This document shows positions 25,719-34,090 of a DNA stretch of 64,000 nucleotides, one piece after another. Origin of the DNA: Methylophaga thalassica MP. GTDB taxonomy: Bacteria; Pseudomonadota; Gammaproteobacteria; Nitrosococcales; Methylophagaceae. The notes below the pieces were generated by a model that was not told where the DNA came from, did no database searches, and worked only from the letters and a program-made list of their open reading frames with translations. The stretch spans positions 1,158,382 through 1,222,381 of the forward strand of contig NZ_AFIG01000001.1 in the NCBI RefSeq assembly GCF_000214595.1, in the 5' to 3' direction. The number at the start of each line of letters is the position of its first letter. Position 1 is the first letter of the stretch. Made by a program: the position numbers and the translations under genes.

Positions 25719-26267
25719 ATGAGCGATAGAATTATCATGCGTACAGGTGAAGCACTAGTTGCCGGTGGTCCTGCTTTTACAGCAGCTGAGCCAGAAGTGG
25801 TCATCGGTGAATTAGACGGTCCATTTGGTACCGCATTTGCTAACCTGATGGGCGACCAGGTTCAAGGTCACTCACGCGTATTAGCGCTGATGAACACTGA
25901 CATGCAAGTTAAACCTGCGACATTAATGGTCAGTAAAGTGACTGTTAAGAAAACGGCGTATACCAATATTTTGATGGGTACAGTTCAAGGCGCCATCGCT
26001 AATGGTGTATTAGATGCGGTTCGTAACGGCACTATTCCAAAAGAAAAAGCGAATGATTTAGGTATCATCGTTTCTGTTTGGTTGAACCCAAGCATCGTGA
26101 CTGTTGAAGATTTAGATCACGAAGCTTTATTCAATATTCACCGCGAAGCGACTCGCCGTGCTATCGAAAAAGCCATGAATAACGAACCAAGCATCGATTA
26201 TTTATTGGAAAATCAAGATAAATTGGTTCACAAATATTACCAAAAAGAACTTGATGCAAAAAAATAA
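25719..26267 (+). CDS. fae: Formaldehyde-activating enzyme Fae
   Basis: 182 residues, full family length. Fae speeds condensation of formaldehyde with tetrahydromethanopterin, the entry to the H4MPT-linked oxidation pathway and a hallmark of methylotrophs. The N-terminal part matches the family throughout (MRTGEALVAGGPAFTAAEPE, DGPFGTAFANLMGDQVQGHS), including the conserved His of VQGHSRVLA near the active site. The gene has an excellent promoter and ribosome site and a strong terminator, as expected for a very abundant enzyme. It stands alone: no other H4MPT-pathway or methanol dehydrogenase gene is within the window. Confidence 0.97.
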   Translation: MSDRIIMRTGEALVAGGPAFTAAEPEVVIGELDGPFGTAFANLMGDQVQGHSRVLALMNTDMQVKPATLMVSKVTVKKTAYTNILMGTVQGAIANGVLDAVRNGTIPKEKANDLGIIVSVWLNPSIVTVEDLDHEALFNIHREATRRAIEKAMNNEPSIDYLLENQDKLVHKYYQKELDAKK

Positions 26268-26334
26268 AAACTGGAAACTCAATGAGTTAGCTGTGGTCTC
26301 TTTATAAGAGGAGATATTCACAGCCTCAAGTTTT

Positions 26335-26373
26335 AAACGGTCTGTCTATTTAACTGGACAGACCGTTTTTTTT
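26335..26373 (+). terminator. Intrinsic terminator of fae
   Basis: A 12-bp stem, AAACGGTCTGTC (26335-26346) pairing with GACAGACCGTTT (26357-26368), followed by an unbroken T-run. It is about 70 bp after the fae stop. Confidence 0.85.
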
Positions 26374-26385
26374 GCCATGTATAAT
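26355..26385 (+). promoter_or_regulatory. Promoter overlapping the fae terminator
   Basis: TATAAT at 26380-26385 with TGGACA at 26355-26360 (19-bp spacer). The -35 lies in the terminator stem. A start near 26391 would exclude the upstream GTG at 26388 as the start of the next gene and supports the ATG at 26418. Confidence 0.45.
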
Positions 26386-26417
26386 CGGTGGCAAATGAAA
26401 AAACATTCAAGGTAGAT

Positions 26418-26921
26418 ATGGACCTCTATTCCATTGATAAATTAATGCATGAAACCCGACAGCTCGCGGCCAAATACCGTGAGGCGACCGGAAGTACCTT
26501 ACCTATTACGGGCGAGATTGCCCGTTTTGATGCTGCTCGAGCACTCAACCTTTCTCTGATTAATGATCCTAACAGTCCGATTGATGCGACGGGTAAAGAG
26601 GGTAGTCGTCAGGATAAACGCATTATTATCAAAGGGCGTGCGATTTTTGATAGCAGTAAAGCCAGCCCAAGAATTGGACAATTAAATCCAGAGCAGGATT
26701 GGGACCTCGCTGTATTAGTGCTGTTTGATGAGCACTATGAAGTCGATGAAATCTATGAAGCAAGCCGCGAAGCTATCGCAGAAGCCTTAGATAATAAAAA
26801 AGACAGTAACCGAAAAAAACGCGGTGCCATGTCGATTGCACAGTTCAAAATTATCGGTGAACGGGTATGGACACGTGAAAATGGGTCGGAAACCGAAGTA
26901 TGGGACAACCAGGACGACTAA
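26418..26921 (+). CDS. Conserved hypothetical protein (DUF6998-like)
   Basis: 167 residues from the ATG at 26418, which has an AAGG site 5 bp upstream; an earlier GTG at 26388 lies before the predicted transcript start. A helical start (MDLYSIDKLMHETRQLAAKY) leads into GEIARFDAARALNL, then DATGKEGSRQDKRIIIKGRA, whose acidic residue and IKGR resemble the core of nuclease-fold or DUF6998 proteins. A charged segment, DNKKDSNRKKRGAMS, follows. It is followed after 18 bp by lemA, so it is probably in one operon with LemA and the GIDE protein. No function is assigned. Confidence 0.7.
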   Translation: MDLYSIDKLMHETRQLAAKYREATGSTLPITGEIARFDAARALNLSLINDPNSPIDATGKEGSRQDKRIIIKGRAIFDSSKASPRIGQLNPEQDWDLAVLVLFDEHYEVDEIYEASREAIAEALDNKKDSNRKKRGAMSIAQFKIIGERVWTRENGSETEVWDNQDD

Positions 26922-26939
26922 TTATTTGAGGGAAAATGG

Positions 26940-27515
26940 ATGACTATTACCGGATTTATATTTTGGGCAGTTGTTGTTGTTCTAATCGTCTATCTCATTA
27001 TCATTTACAACAATCTGGTCACGTTGAAACACAATGTCAGTAAAGCCTGGTCAAACATTGATGTATTACTAAAACAACGTCACGATGAACTCCCCAAACT
27101 GGTTGAAACCTGCCGTCAATATATGCAGTATGAGCAGGACACTTTGGAAAAAGTCATGCAGGCACGTGCTTCGGTCGCCTCTGCCCAACAAAATGGCGAT
27201 ATTTCAGCGTTAGGTTCTGCCGAAGGCGCATTAAGAATGGGACTGGGTAGTTTATTTGCTGTGGCAGAAGCCTATCCCGAACTGAAGGCAGATCAATCAT
27301 TCCAGCATTTACAGGCACGGATTACCGGCTTGGAAAACAGCATTGCTGATCGCCGTGAATTTTATAATGAAAGCGTCAATATCAATAATGTCCGTATCGA
27401 GCAGTTTCCTGATGTTATCCTGGCGCGCTTTTTTGGTTTTAAATCGTTTACTTTGCTCGAATTTACATCTGAAGAACTTGTCGACCTGGACATCAAGAGC
27501 TTGTTTGAACGTTAG
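26940..27515 (+). CDS. lemA: LemA family protein
   Basis: 191 residues with an N-terminal membrane anchor (FIFWAVVVVLIVYLIIIYNN) and the LemA core: VTLKHNVSKAWSNIDVLLKQRHDELPKLV, AEAYPELKADQSFQHLQ and ENSIADRREFYNESVNINN written here in parts. The mature protein forms a long four-helix bundle in the periplasm. The gene ends exactly where the GIDE-domain gene begins. LemA and GIDE genes are frequent neighbours, suggesting a shared membrane function that is still unknown. Confidence 0.92.
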   Translation: MTITGFIFWAVVVVLIVYLIIIYNNLVTLKHNVSKAWSNIDVLLKQRHDELPKLVETCRQYMQYEQDTLEKVMQARASVASAQQNGDISALGSAEGALRMGLGSLFAVAEAYPELKADQSFQHLQARITGLENSIADRREFYNESVNINNVRIEQFPDVILARFFGFKSFTLLEFTSEELVDLDIKSLFER

Positions 27516-28427
27516 ATGCAGGACTGGCTGGCCTCACTTTCTATTGAGATAAACAAGCTCACTGTTACTGAGTTTTATATTGCGGCGGCGGTCTTATCAG
27601 CGATAGTGATCGTATTGTTTTATCAGATGGTAAAACACTATCAATATGCCAGACTGATCGAAAACGTGCCAACGGCTAAAATCCGCTCAGCACCGCAAGG
27701 TTATGTTGAATTAATTGGTACGACTGGTTTGATGGAAGGGCCACCGATTATTTCGCCGATATCTGGGACAAGATGTGTCTGGTTTCGCTATACCATCGAA
27801 GAACAAGTCACTGAATATGAAGGAAAAGGGCGTATCAAGTCACGCTGGAAAGTTATCAAAACACACACGAGTGATGATATTTTCCTGTTAGATGACAGCT
27901 CGGATCAGTGCGTGATTGATCCGGATGATGCCAACGTCATCACCAAGCGAAAAAAACGCTGGTATAAACGAGATAGCTTTCCTGCTCGTCGTTATACCGA
28001 GTGGAGCATTCTGGAAGGGGAATATCTTTATGCGCTGGGCGAGTTTCAAACCGTAGCCAGCATTGAAGATTCGAGTTTAAAAAATATGATGACTTCCACC
28101 TTAAAAGACTGGAAAAAAGATCCCAATGATCTTTTGCATCGATATGATACAAATCGAGATGGCCAACTTAGCCAGCAAGAATGGGAGCAAGCCAGAAAAG
28201 ATGCCTATCAGCAGGCCAAAGCAAAAGTTGGTGCAATGGCACATGAAAAACCACTGAGCATACTTAAAGCTTCCACACATAAAGACCAGCCATATATTTT
28301 ATCCACTGAGCCTGAAGCAAACTTGATAAACCAGCATAAAAGAGTCGCTTATGCCTGTGGACTTAGTTTTTTTGTCGTGGGTATCTGTCTGGTGTGGATG
28401 ATAAATCAACGAATAGGGATAGCATGA
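27516..28427 (+). CDS. GIDE-domain membrane protein with an EF-hand
   Basis: 303 residues: TM1 about 20-38, a GIDE domain (IRSAPQGYVELIGTTG, then PIISPISGTRCVWFRYTIEE) and TM2 about 277-297. GIDE is the domain between the membrane segments of mitochondrial MULAN/MAPL ligases; no RING finger is present, so this is not a ubiquitin ligase. A canonical 12-residue EF-hand loop lies at 211-222 (DTNRDGQLSQQE), an uncommon addition that implies calcium binding. The ATG follows the lemA stop with no gap, and the helicase gene overlaps its end by four bases. Confidence 0.88.
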   Translation: MQDWLASLSIEINKLTVTEFYIAAAVLSAIVIVLFYQMVKHYQYARLIENVPTAKIRSAPQGYVELIGTTGLMEGPPIISPISGTRCVWFRYTIEEQVTEYEGKGRIKSRWKVIKTHTSDDIFLLDDSSDQCVIDPDDANVITKRKKRWYKRDSFPARRYTEWSILEGEYLYALGEFQTVASIEDSSLKNMMTSTLKDWKKDPNDLLHRYDTNRDGQLSQQEWEQARKDAYQQAKAKVGAMAHEKPLSILKASTHKDQPYILSTEPEANLINQHKRVAYACGLSFFVVGICLVWMINQRIGIA

Positions 28428-30334
28428 TCGAACGCATTGATGAACTATTTGCAGATAATGGTTTGTTATCAAAACACATTTCAGGTTACACCAGCAGAAT
28501 CCAACAGTTGGAGATGGCACGGCAAGTCGGTGAAGCGCTAACGCATGGCGATATTCTCATCGCTGAAGCCGGCACGGGCACAGGTAAGACCTTTGCCTAC
28601 CTTGCACCAGCAATGCTTTCTGGCCAAAAAGTCTTTATCTCAACGGGTACAAAAAACTTACAAGACCAATTATTTAACAAAGATTTACCGAAACTTCGTG
28701 AAGTACTTTCTGTGCCATTAAAAACCGCTTTATTAAAAGGTCGCAGTAATTATTTATGCCATCACCGTCTTGGTCTGGCTGAGTCTGAACCCGGTCAGCA
28801 ATACCATCAACATACCCTGCAAACCTTACGAGAATGGAGCGGTAAAACGACTACTGGGGATTTAAGTGAAACCGATTTATTAGACGAAAACTCCCCGCTA
28901 TGGCCAAAAGTCACCTCAACCGTTGATAACTGTCTTGGTCAGCAATGCCCACAATACGACGAATGTTTTATTGTTGAAGCCAGACGCAAAGCTCAGGAAG
29001 CCGATATAGTAGTCGTTAACCACCACTTACTGATGTCGGATATGGCACTGAAATCGTCGGGGCAGGGTGAGGTCTTACCTGATGCCGATGCATATATTAT
29101 TGATGAAGCCCATCAACTTCCGGCAATTGCCAGTCAATTCCTCGGACATCGAGTCAGCAGTCATCAAATTCAGGAATTAAGTCGCGACAGCATTCGTGAA
29201 ATGGAAGCTGAAGCTACCGATATGAACGATATTCGCAGTGCGGCAGAACAACTGGATAATCGCTTACACCAATTTAATCTGTCCCTGGGCGAGCATGAGC
29301 AACGTGTTCCCTGGCAGACTGTGTTAGAGAAGTCTCAAGATATTATAGAAAAGCTTAATATCTTATTGGAATCATTGGAAAAACTGGAAATTCAACTTGA
29401 TGCTGCAGCCGAGCGGGGCAGAGGCCTGGAACAGTGTCACCAACGTAGTCAGGATTTGATCGAACGTTTGTCTTTATTTCAGCAAAACGAACAAACAGAA
29501 CTGGTGTTGTGGCTTGATAACCGTAGCTCGAGTTTTATTTTGCATGCCACTCCACAAGAAGTTAGTCAGTATTTTCAAAGCTGGATAAAAGATAAACCGC
29601 AGGCCTGGATATTCACTTCAGCCACGCTCACTGTGGCAGGCAAGTTTAATAACTTCACACATCAGTTAGGTTTGGAAGATCCGGTAACAGCCAGTTGGCA
29701 AAGTCCCTTTGATTATGGCAAACAAAGCTTACTTTATATGCCCACCATTCCGGTTGAACCCTCACACCCGAACTACAATAGTCATGTGGCTGAAGTAGCG
29801 AAATCGGTGATTGAACACAGCCAGGGACGCATTTTTTTATTATTCACCAGCTATAAAGCCATGCATGAAGTTGCTGAGGCCTTGAAAGAATCTGATTATC
29901 CGGTGCTGGTACAAGGCTCAGGCGCCAAAACCCAGTTACTAGAAGAATTTCGCAGTCATGGCAATGCTATTTTGCTTGGCACCAATAGCTTCTGGGAAGG
30001 CGTGGATGTGCGGGGTGAAGCGCTGTCCTGTGTGTTAATTGATAAAATTCCCTTTGCTTCACCCGGTGATCCCGTGTTGGAAGCCCGTATTAATGACTTA
30101 AAAGAGCGGGGCGGTAACCCTTTTCGAACGATCCAAATCCCGGCTGCCGTTATTCAATTGAAACAAGGGATTGGCCGCCTCATTCGTGATACCCATGATT
30201 CAGGAGTATTGGTACTCTGCGATCCCCGCTTTTTAAGTAAACCTTACGGTAAAGTGTTTATGCGTAGTTTACCGCCCATGCCAATAAGCCAGAATATTGA
30301 AGATGTAGAAAGGTTTTTTACCAGTCACACGTAA
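28424..30334 (+). CDS. XPD/DinG-family ATP-dependent DNA helicase (YoaA-like)
   Basis: 636 residues from ATG 28424 (AGGGA site; overlaps the previous stop as ATGA). Walker A AGTGTGKT at 49-56, DEAH at 227-230 and motif VI near the end (QLKQGIGRLIRD). Four cysteines at 112, 170, 175 and 181 sit between Walker A and the DEAH box, the position of the 4Fe-4S cluster in XPD, DinG and YoaA. The enzyme should unwind 5'-3' at forks, R-loops or damaged DNA. The length matches YoaA (about 636) better than DinG (about 716). Being at the end of the lemA operon is probably not functional coupling. Confidence 0.92.
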   Translation: MIERIDELFADNGLLSKHISGYTSRIQQLEMARQVGEALTHGDILIAEAGTGTGKTFAYLAPAMLSGQKVFISTGTKNLQDQLFNKDLPKLREVLSVPLKTALLKGRSNYLCHHRLGLAESEPGQQYHQHTLQTLREWSGKTTTGDLSETDLLDENSPLWPKVTSTVDNCLGQQCPQYDECFIVEARRKAQEADIVVVNHHLLMSDMALKSSGQGEVLPDADAYIIDEAHQLPAIASQFLGHRVSSHQIQELSRDSIREMEAEATDMNDIRSAAEQLDNRLHQFNLSLGEHEQRVPWQTVLEKSQDIIEKLNILLESLEKLEIQLDAAAERGRGLEQCHQRSQDLIERLSLFQQNEQTELVLWLDNRSSSFILHATPQEVSQYFQSWIKDKPQAWIFTSATLTVAGKFNNFTHQLGLEDPVTASWQSPFDYGKQSLLYMPTIPVEPSHPNYNSHVAEVAKSVIEHSQGRIFLLFTSYKAMHEVAEALKESDYPVLVQGSGAKTQLLEEFRSHGNAILLGTNSFWEGVDVRGEALSCVLIDKIPFASPGDPVLEARINDLKERGGNPFRTIQIPAAVIQLKQGIGRLIRDTHDSGVLVLCDPRFLSKPYGKVFMRSLPPMPISQNIEDVERFFTSHT

Positions 30335-30340
30335 CAAGGT

Positions 30341-30730
30341 CTAATTCAGATCTGCCGCATATTCTTTTAAAACTTCAAGCGGAATCACTTCAGTCGCACG
30401 CTGATGTGTGGCTGCCAGATAGATTTTTGGTGCCATGTCGTGCTCATAGGCTTCCAACCAGCGTTGAGCACATAAGCACCAGCGATCGCCTGGTTTCAAA
30501 CCAGGAAAACCAAACTCTTTCACTGGCGTAGTTAAATCATTACCACGGAAACGCGAATATTCCAGAAATGCCTGACTAACTTGCACACAAACCGTGTGCT
30601 GACCGTAGTCAGCATCACTGGTATTACAACAACCATCACGGTAAAACCCCGTGAGAGGTTCTTCACTACAACTTTCTAACTTCTCACCAAAGACATTTAG
30701 TGACTCATCAATATCCATCTCGCTATCCAT
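30341..30730 (-). CDS. DUF2237 family protein
   Basis: 129 residues matching DUF2237: SLNVFGEKLESCSEEPLTGF, then FYRDGCCNTSDADYGQHTVC and CLCAQRWLEAY near the C-terminus, with PGLKPGDRWCLC. Several conserved cysteines are present (C21, C34, C35, C48 and the CLC pair), which may bind metal. The family is widespread in bacteria without known function. Its start overlaps the stop of the PCD gene by one base, so both come from one transcript. Confidence 0.88.
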   Translation of the reverse strand: MDSEMDIDESLNVFGEKLESCSEEPLTGFYRDGCCNTSDADYGQHTVCVQVSQAFLEYSRFRGNDLTTPVKEFGFPGLKPGDRWCLCAQRWLEAYEHDMAPKIYLAATHQRATEVIPLEVLKEYAADLN

Positions 30731-31113
30731 TAATCGTATTTAATATATTTAAAGCGAGCATCATCCGGGGTGCCAACTAATGCACCATCATCCAGGCCCG
30801 GTTGCCACATCACCACTTCTTCAAATTTCTTGGCCAGCTCAAAATCTTTATCCGTAATCCCTTTGGCTGCATGGTTGGTGAGTTTGACGATAACAAATGC
30901 GTAAGACACCGTTAAATCCGGATGATGAAATGCCGCCTCTGCTAAATGACCAATGGTATTGACCACCATCAAGGTACTTTTCCAGCCACTGGTTTTATAT
31001 TTGCGACGTATCCAGCCGTTCTCTAAATACCAATGTGGAAGCTCTTGTTTTAAACGTGCTTCAACTTCTTCATCTGTATAGGTTTTTTCTGTACCATCTT
31101 CACGCCATCCCAT
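30730..31113 (-). CDS. Pterin-4a-carbinolamine dehydratase (PCD/DCoH)
   Basis: About 127 residues from ATG 31113, chosen because AAGGAGA lies just upstream; an earlier in-frame ATG at 31143 is less supported. Active-site histidines are visible: H56 in TIGHLAEA, the H63-H64-P65 of AFHHPDLTV and H81 in LTNHAAKG. The enzyme dehydrates 4a-hydroxytetrahydropterins, often beside phenylalanine hydroxylase, which is not present here. It could also act as a pterin-pathway enzyme (folate or molybdopterin). It precedes the DUF2237 gene on the minus strand. Confidence 0.9.
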   Translation of the reverse strand: MGWREDGTEKTYTDEEVEARLKQELPHWYLENGWIRRKYKTSGWKSTLMVVNTIGHLAEAAFHHPDLTVSYAFVIVKLTNHAAKGITDKDFELAKKFEEVVMWQPGLDDGALVGTPDDARFKYIKYD

Positions 31114-31248
31114 ATTATTCTCCTTATCTATGTATCTGTTCACACCAGTTATACAGAAATGAAATCATGAGTCAAAAACAGATCAGGCTTTGTAAGCCTG
31201 GCAGGTAAGCGTAAGATAGATAATCACTAAGTAATAAAAGAGGTTTTT

Positions 31249-32067
31249 ATGTCAGAGCAAACAAGTTTTAAGGATACAGGCTTTCTATCAGAGCAATCAC
31301 GAACAGGAACGCTCAGTGTTGAAATGCACCAGACTCCACAATACCTTGTTTGTGAAGATTTAAGCCAGTTGGGGCAATCGATTTTAAATCACTGTCACAT
31401 TCACCCTGATGATAAAAATGAAGTCTATCTAAGCCTTTATTTCCAACGCATGCTCTCTCACTTTCAATCTATTCTGCTGATGGCCGAACGGGGCATGATT
31501 CATGAAACAGAAATCATGTCACGTTGTTTACTAGAGGCCTTATTCAATCTCGCGGCATTTTATCGTCATGAAGACTTTCTCGAAGCCATGACCGATGGTG
31601 ATACCGATCAAAGAAGGGAAGTGCTGACACGCTTTTATCTGAAACAGCTCGAGATTCATGCTTTAACCGAACTTGAGATGAATGATTTGGAACGCATGAT
31701 AAACAGCGCGGATGAAATTAACCGTGGCGATGTCAGTACTGCTATCAAAGCTGAAATGGCCGGTTTGATGAGTGAATATCGCACAGAATATGCCTTTTTA
31801 AGCGAAACCGTTCATTCTCGAATTCACTCTGTCGAACAAGATCTTGAAATGGATGATCATCAGATTATTGTCGGTATTGCCACCCGAGCCGAAGACACCA
31901 ATCGTTTAGCCAGTTTATTAATGAACGCGGCTGATTATCTGATAGACGGCATTAGCATAATGCTTGAACTTCATAAACAGCCAGAACAATCAGCACACTT
32001 TGAACAAATCAAAAGACAAGTTCACAAAGTCTGGCAAAACACGACCGTCAAAGTAGCACACCGTTAA
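31249..32067 (+). CDS. DUF5677-like conserved protein
   Basis: 272 residues, largely helical and soluble, with no signal peptide. The pattern LMAERGMIHETEIMSRCLLEALFNLAAF and a later FLSETVHSRIHSV with conserved His fits the DUF5677 group, related to HEPN-like helical families. The neighbours do not suggest a role. It has its own upstream region of about 100 bp with a 7-bp inverted repeat (31184-31200) and a terminator after the stop (32156). The assignment is by eye and moderate. Confidence 0.6.
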   Translation: MSEQTSFKDTGFLSEQSRTGTLSVEMHQTPQYLVCEDLSQLGQSILNHCHIHPDDKNEVYLSLYFQRMLSHFQSILLMAERGMIHETEIMSRCLLEALFNLAAFYRHEDFLEAMTDGDTDQRREVLTRFYLKQLEIHALTELEMNDLERMINSADEINRGDVSTAIKAEMAGLMSEYRTEYAFLSETVHSRIHSVEQDLEMDDHQIIVGIATRAEDTNRLASLLMNAADYLIDGISIMLELHKQPEQSAHFEQIKRQVHKVWQNTTVKVAHR

Positions 32068-32077
32068 AATCGACATA

Positions 32078-32139
32078 TTCAGATTTTAAAATCTGCAGGG
32101 TAATTACCCGAAATCAACGTCAGATTTTAAATTTTGAAC
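32078..32139 (-). repeat. Palindromic intergenic repeat, copy A
   Basis: About 62 bp with A/T-rich inverted arms (AGATTTTAAAATCTGC on one side, CAGATTTTAAATTTTGAA on the other) around a perfect palindrome GGGTAATTACCC (32098-32109). Copies B (32786) and C (37205) run in the opposite orientation. Confidence 0.75.
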
Positions 32140-32155
32140 ATACAAAGAAGAGGGG

Positions 32156-32185
32156 GCGATTATGCAAATTAATCGCTCTTTTTTT
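32156..32185 (+). terminator. Intrinsic terminator after the DUF5677-like gene
   Basis: Stem GCGATTA (32156-32162), 7-nt loop, TAATCGC (32170-32176), then TCTTTTTTT. It overlaps the stop of the convergent HTH gene. Confidence 0.7.
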
Positions 32186-32519
32186 GGCGACTATGATTTT
32201 TTTTTCTTAGCCTCACATTCTCTTCATAAAGTTCATCCGCCAATTTTCTAGTCATACGCGATGCGAGAATTTCTCCACTGGTAAATTTCTCTCCAGAGGG
32301 TGACCACAGATAACCATTGCCAAAAGACCAACCCTCAAAACAATTCCGACGGCCGATACTTGGCATCTTGCCACCAAGCAATAAAAGACACTCAATAATT
32401 ACTTTGGGGGCATGGTTTGTTTTCTCATAACGAGCGACTGTGCCTGGTGATATTTCCAGGTACTCAGCCACTTGTTTCTTTGTCATTCTGGCTGCATATC
32501 GAGCCTGTCTGAACGTCAT
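32169..32519 (-). CDS. Phage-like XRE/HTH protein (DUF3653-like)
   Basis: About 116 residues from ATG 32519. The N-terminal helix-turn-helix is clear (ARMTKKQVAEYLEISPGTVARYE written in part: KKQVAEYLEISPGTVARYE). The second part, CFEGWSFGNGYLWSPSGEKF followed by TSGEILA, matches the DUF3653 module found in phage and phage-satellite regulators. A basic C-terminal tail ends KKNHSRQKKSD. No other phage gene is nearby, so this is an orphan, perhaps a relic of a mobile element. It is surrounded by palindromic repeats and A/T-rich DNA. Confidence 0.7.
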   Translation of the reverse strand: MTFRQARYAARMTKKQVAEYLEISPGTVARYEKTNHAPKVIIECLLLLGGKMPSIGRRNCFEGWSFGNGYLWSPSGEKFTSGEILASRMTRKLADELYEENVRLRKKNHSRQKKSD

Positions 32520-33011
32520 CTTCAACACAAATATCTGTGCTTTTAACTACCAAAAGAGGTTGGTCTTAAGAAAACCATGTAAATACTCACATCTACTAGA
32601 GAAAGCATTATTATCTATTCGATTTAACATAATATATATTATACGAACTTAAATAGACGCGAAAACGAGAGCCGAATGACTCGATTTTTAAGTTGTTCAA
32701 ATCCGCTTCTGGTCTATTCTTATAATATGCGTTATGACAAATCGATCGTTGTCATTGAGGATGTTTCTTGTGGCGTTTTGCAGGTATTCAAAATTTAAAA
32801 TCTGACTTTTATTTTGGGTAATCACCCTGCAGATTTTTAAATTCAAAAGTGCTTATTCAGCATTTTTTTGGATGCGTGTTTTATTTATTAGATCTCAAAT
32901 TCTGGTTAATCAGAGATCCAAACCAATCTTTAATAAATAAATGTTAGTGAGTCCAGATGGACGATTTTGTATTCTGCAATAGTTGTCTCAAACCGGACTT
33001 ACTAGCGTTGA
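32520..33011. other. A/T-rich intergenic region
   Basis: 492 bp without a convincing gene. It holds the probable promoter region of the HTH gene (reading left), repeat copy B (32786-32849), and runs of A/T-rich DNA such as ATAATATATATTATA near 32630. No tRNA, riboswitch or attachment-site repeat could be recognised by eye. Confidence 0.6.
32786..32849 (+). repeat. Palindromic intergenic repeat, copy B
   Basis: Starts ATTCAAAATTTAAAATCTGA, has the core GGGTAATCACCC (32816-32827) and ends CTGCAGATTTTTAAATTC. Same orientation as copy C and opposite to copy A. Confidence 0.75.
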
Positions 33012-34079
33012 TTATTTTTTCTCCCGCTGCATCAAATTTCTTACTAAACTAAAACTGACATAAATAAATACAGCTGGAATTATGCCATAGATTAAAGCCT
33101 GTTCTAATGTGGTTGCGAAGTTAGCCTGAGTAACCACTAAAATCATGTACGAAACATAAGATGTATATAAAAGCAGGAATAAAAATCCCTCAAACCGGGT
33201 TAATGCGGCACCCACAAAAAATAAGGGTAAACATAAAACTGAAACAGCCAACATGACAGGTATATCTAATGTTGCCAATTGTGGGCCAGCAATTAATGGT
33301 TCTGGTGAGATGAGTCCTGCCAGACCAAGCACACAGAGGATATTGAAAATATTACTACCGACAACATTACCAATTGCAATGTCTCGCTCCCCTCGTATTG
33401 TTGCCATAACTGAGGTCATAACTTCGGGTAATGATGTGCCCACGGCAACAATAGTTAGTCCGATAACAGCTTCACTAACACCTAATCCTGTAGCAATGCT
33501 AATCGCACTTTGTACTAACCAGCGAGCACCTAACACCAGTAATATGAGGCCGATAAGAAAATACAATACGCTTTTCCATGTCGGTGTATTCACGGAGAGC
33601 AATTCATCTATTTCAGCTATTCCCTCTTCATCGTTTTGCTTTTTACCTTGTATAAACAGAAAACCGGTGTAAGCAAGTAAAGCTAAAAACAAAATGGCTG
33701 ATTCCCATCTCTCAAGTAATCCATTCCATACCATGACCGTCGCTATGGCAGATACCGCAATCATAATAGGCACATCCTGTCTGATAAGCTGCTTGGAAAC
33801 GAGTAATGGGGATATGAGTGCAGCCAGACCAAGAATGAATAGAATGTTAAAAATATTACTTCCAATCACATTCGCAATAGCCAGCTCTGCCTGGCCGGAC
33901 CAGGCAGATTTAACGCTGACAGCGAGTTCAGGAGCACTCGTTCCAAAGGCGACGACGGTTAAGCCAATGACTAATGGCGGCACACCAAAACTACCGGCTA
34001 GCTTGGCAGCCCCTTTTACCAGCATATCTGCTCCAACAATGAGCAGTACTAAACCACTTAACAGCAATAGCCAAACCAT
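33012..34079 (-). CDS. Calcium/sodium antiporter (CaCA, YrbG-like)
   Basis: 355 residues with two inverted halves, each carrying the CaCA alpha repeat: VAFGTSAPELAVS with NVIGSNIFNIL in the first half, and VAVGTSLPEVMTS with NVVGSNIFNIL in the second. About ten membrane segments. The acidic residues in the two repeats bind Ca2+/Na+. A charged loop (KKQNDEEGIAEIDELLS) separates the halves. It starts 11 bp after the secDF stop on the same strand and may be co-transcribed. The link to SecDF could reflect a sodium-based energy economy in a marine organism (inference). Confidence 0.93.
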   Translation of the reverse strand: MVWLLLLSGLVLLIVGADMLVKGAAKLAGSFGVPPLVIGLTVVAFGTSAPELAVSVKSAWSGQAELAIANVIGSNIFNILFILGLAALISPLLVSKQLIRQDVPIMIAVSAIATVMVWNGLLERWESAILFLALLAYTGFLFIQGKKQNDEEGIAEIDELLSVNTPTWKSVLYFLIGLILLVLGARWLVQSAISIATGLGVSEAVIGLTIVAVGTSLPEVMTSVMATIRGERDIAIGNVVGSNIFNILCVLGLAGLISPEPLIAGPQLATLDIPVMLAVSVLCLPLFFVGAALTRFEGFLFLLLYTSYVSYMILVVTQANFATTLEQALIYGIIPAVFIYVSFSLVRNLMQREKK

Positions 34080-34090
34080 ACTTATCCTCT

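Noticed and set aside
25186-28427. Methylotrophy gene cluster around fae
   Set aside because: None of the neighbours is a known H4MPT, methanol dehydrogenase or RuMP gene; fae stands alone.
31184-31200. Inverted repeat CAGGCTT-TGT-AAGCCTG as a terminator
   Set aside because: No T-run on either side; left as an unassigned dyad upstream of the DUF5677-like gene.
32078-33011. Prophage remnant around the HTH gene
   Set aside because: Only one phage-like gene is present; no integrase, structural genes, tRNA or attachment repeats could be recognised.
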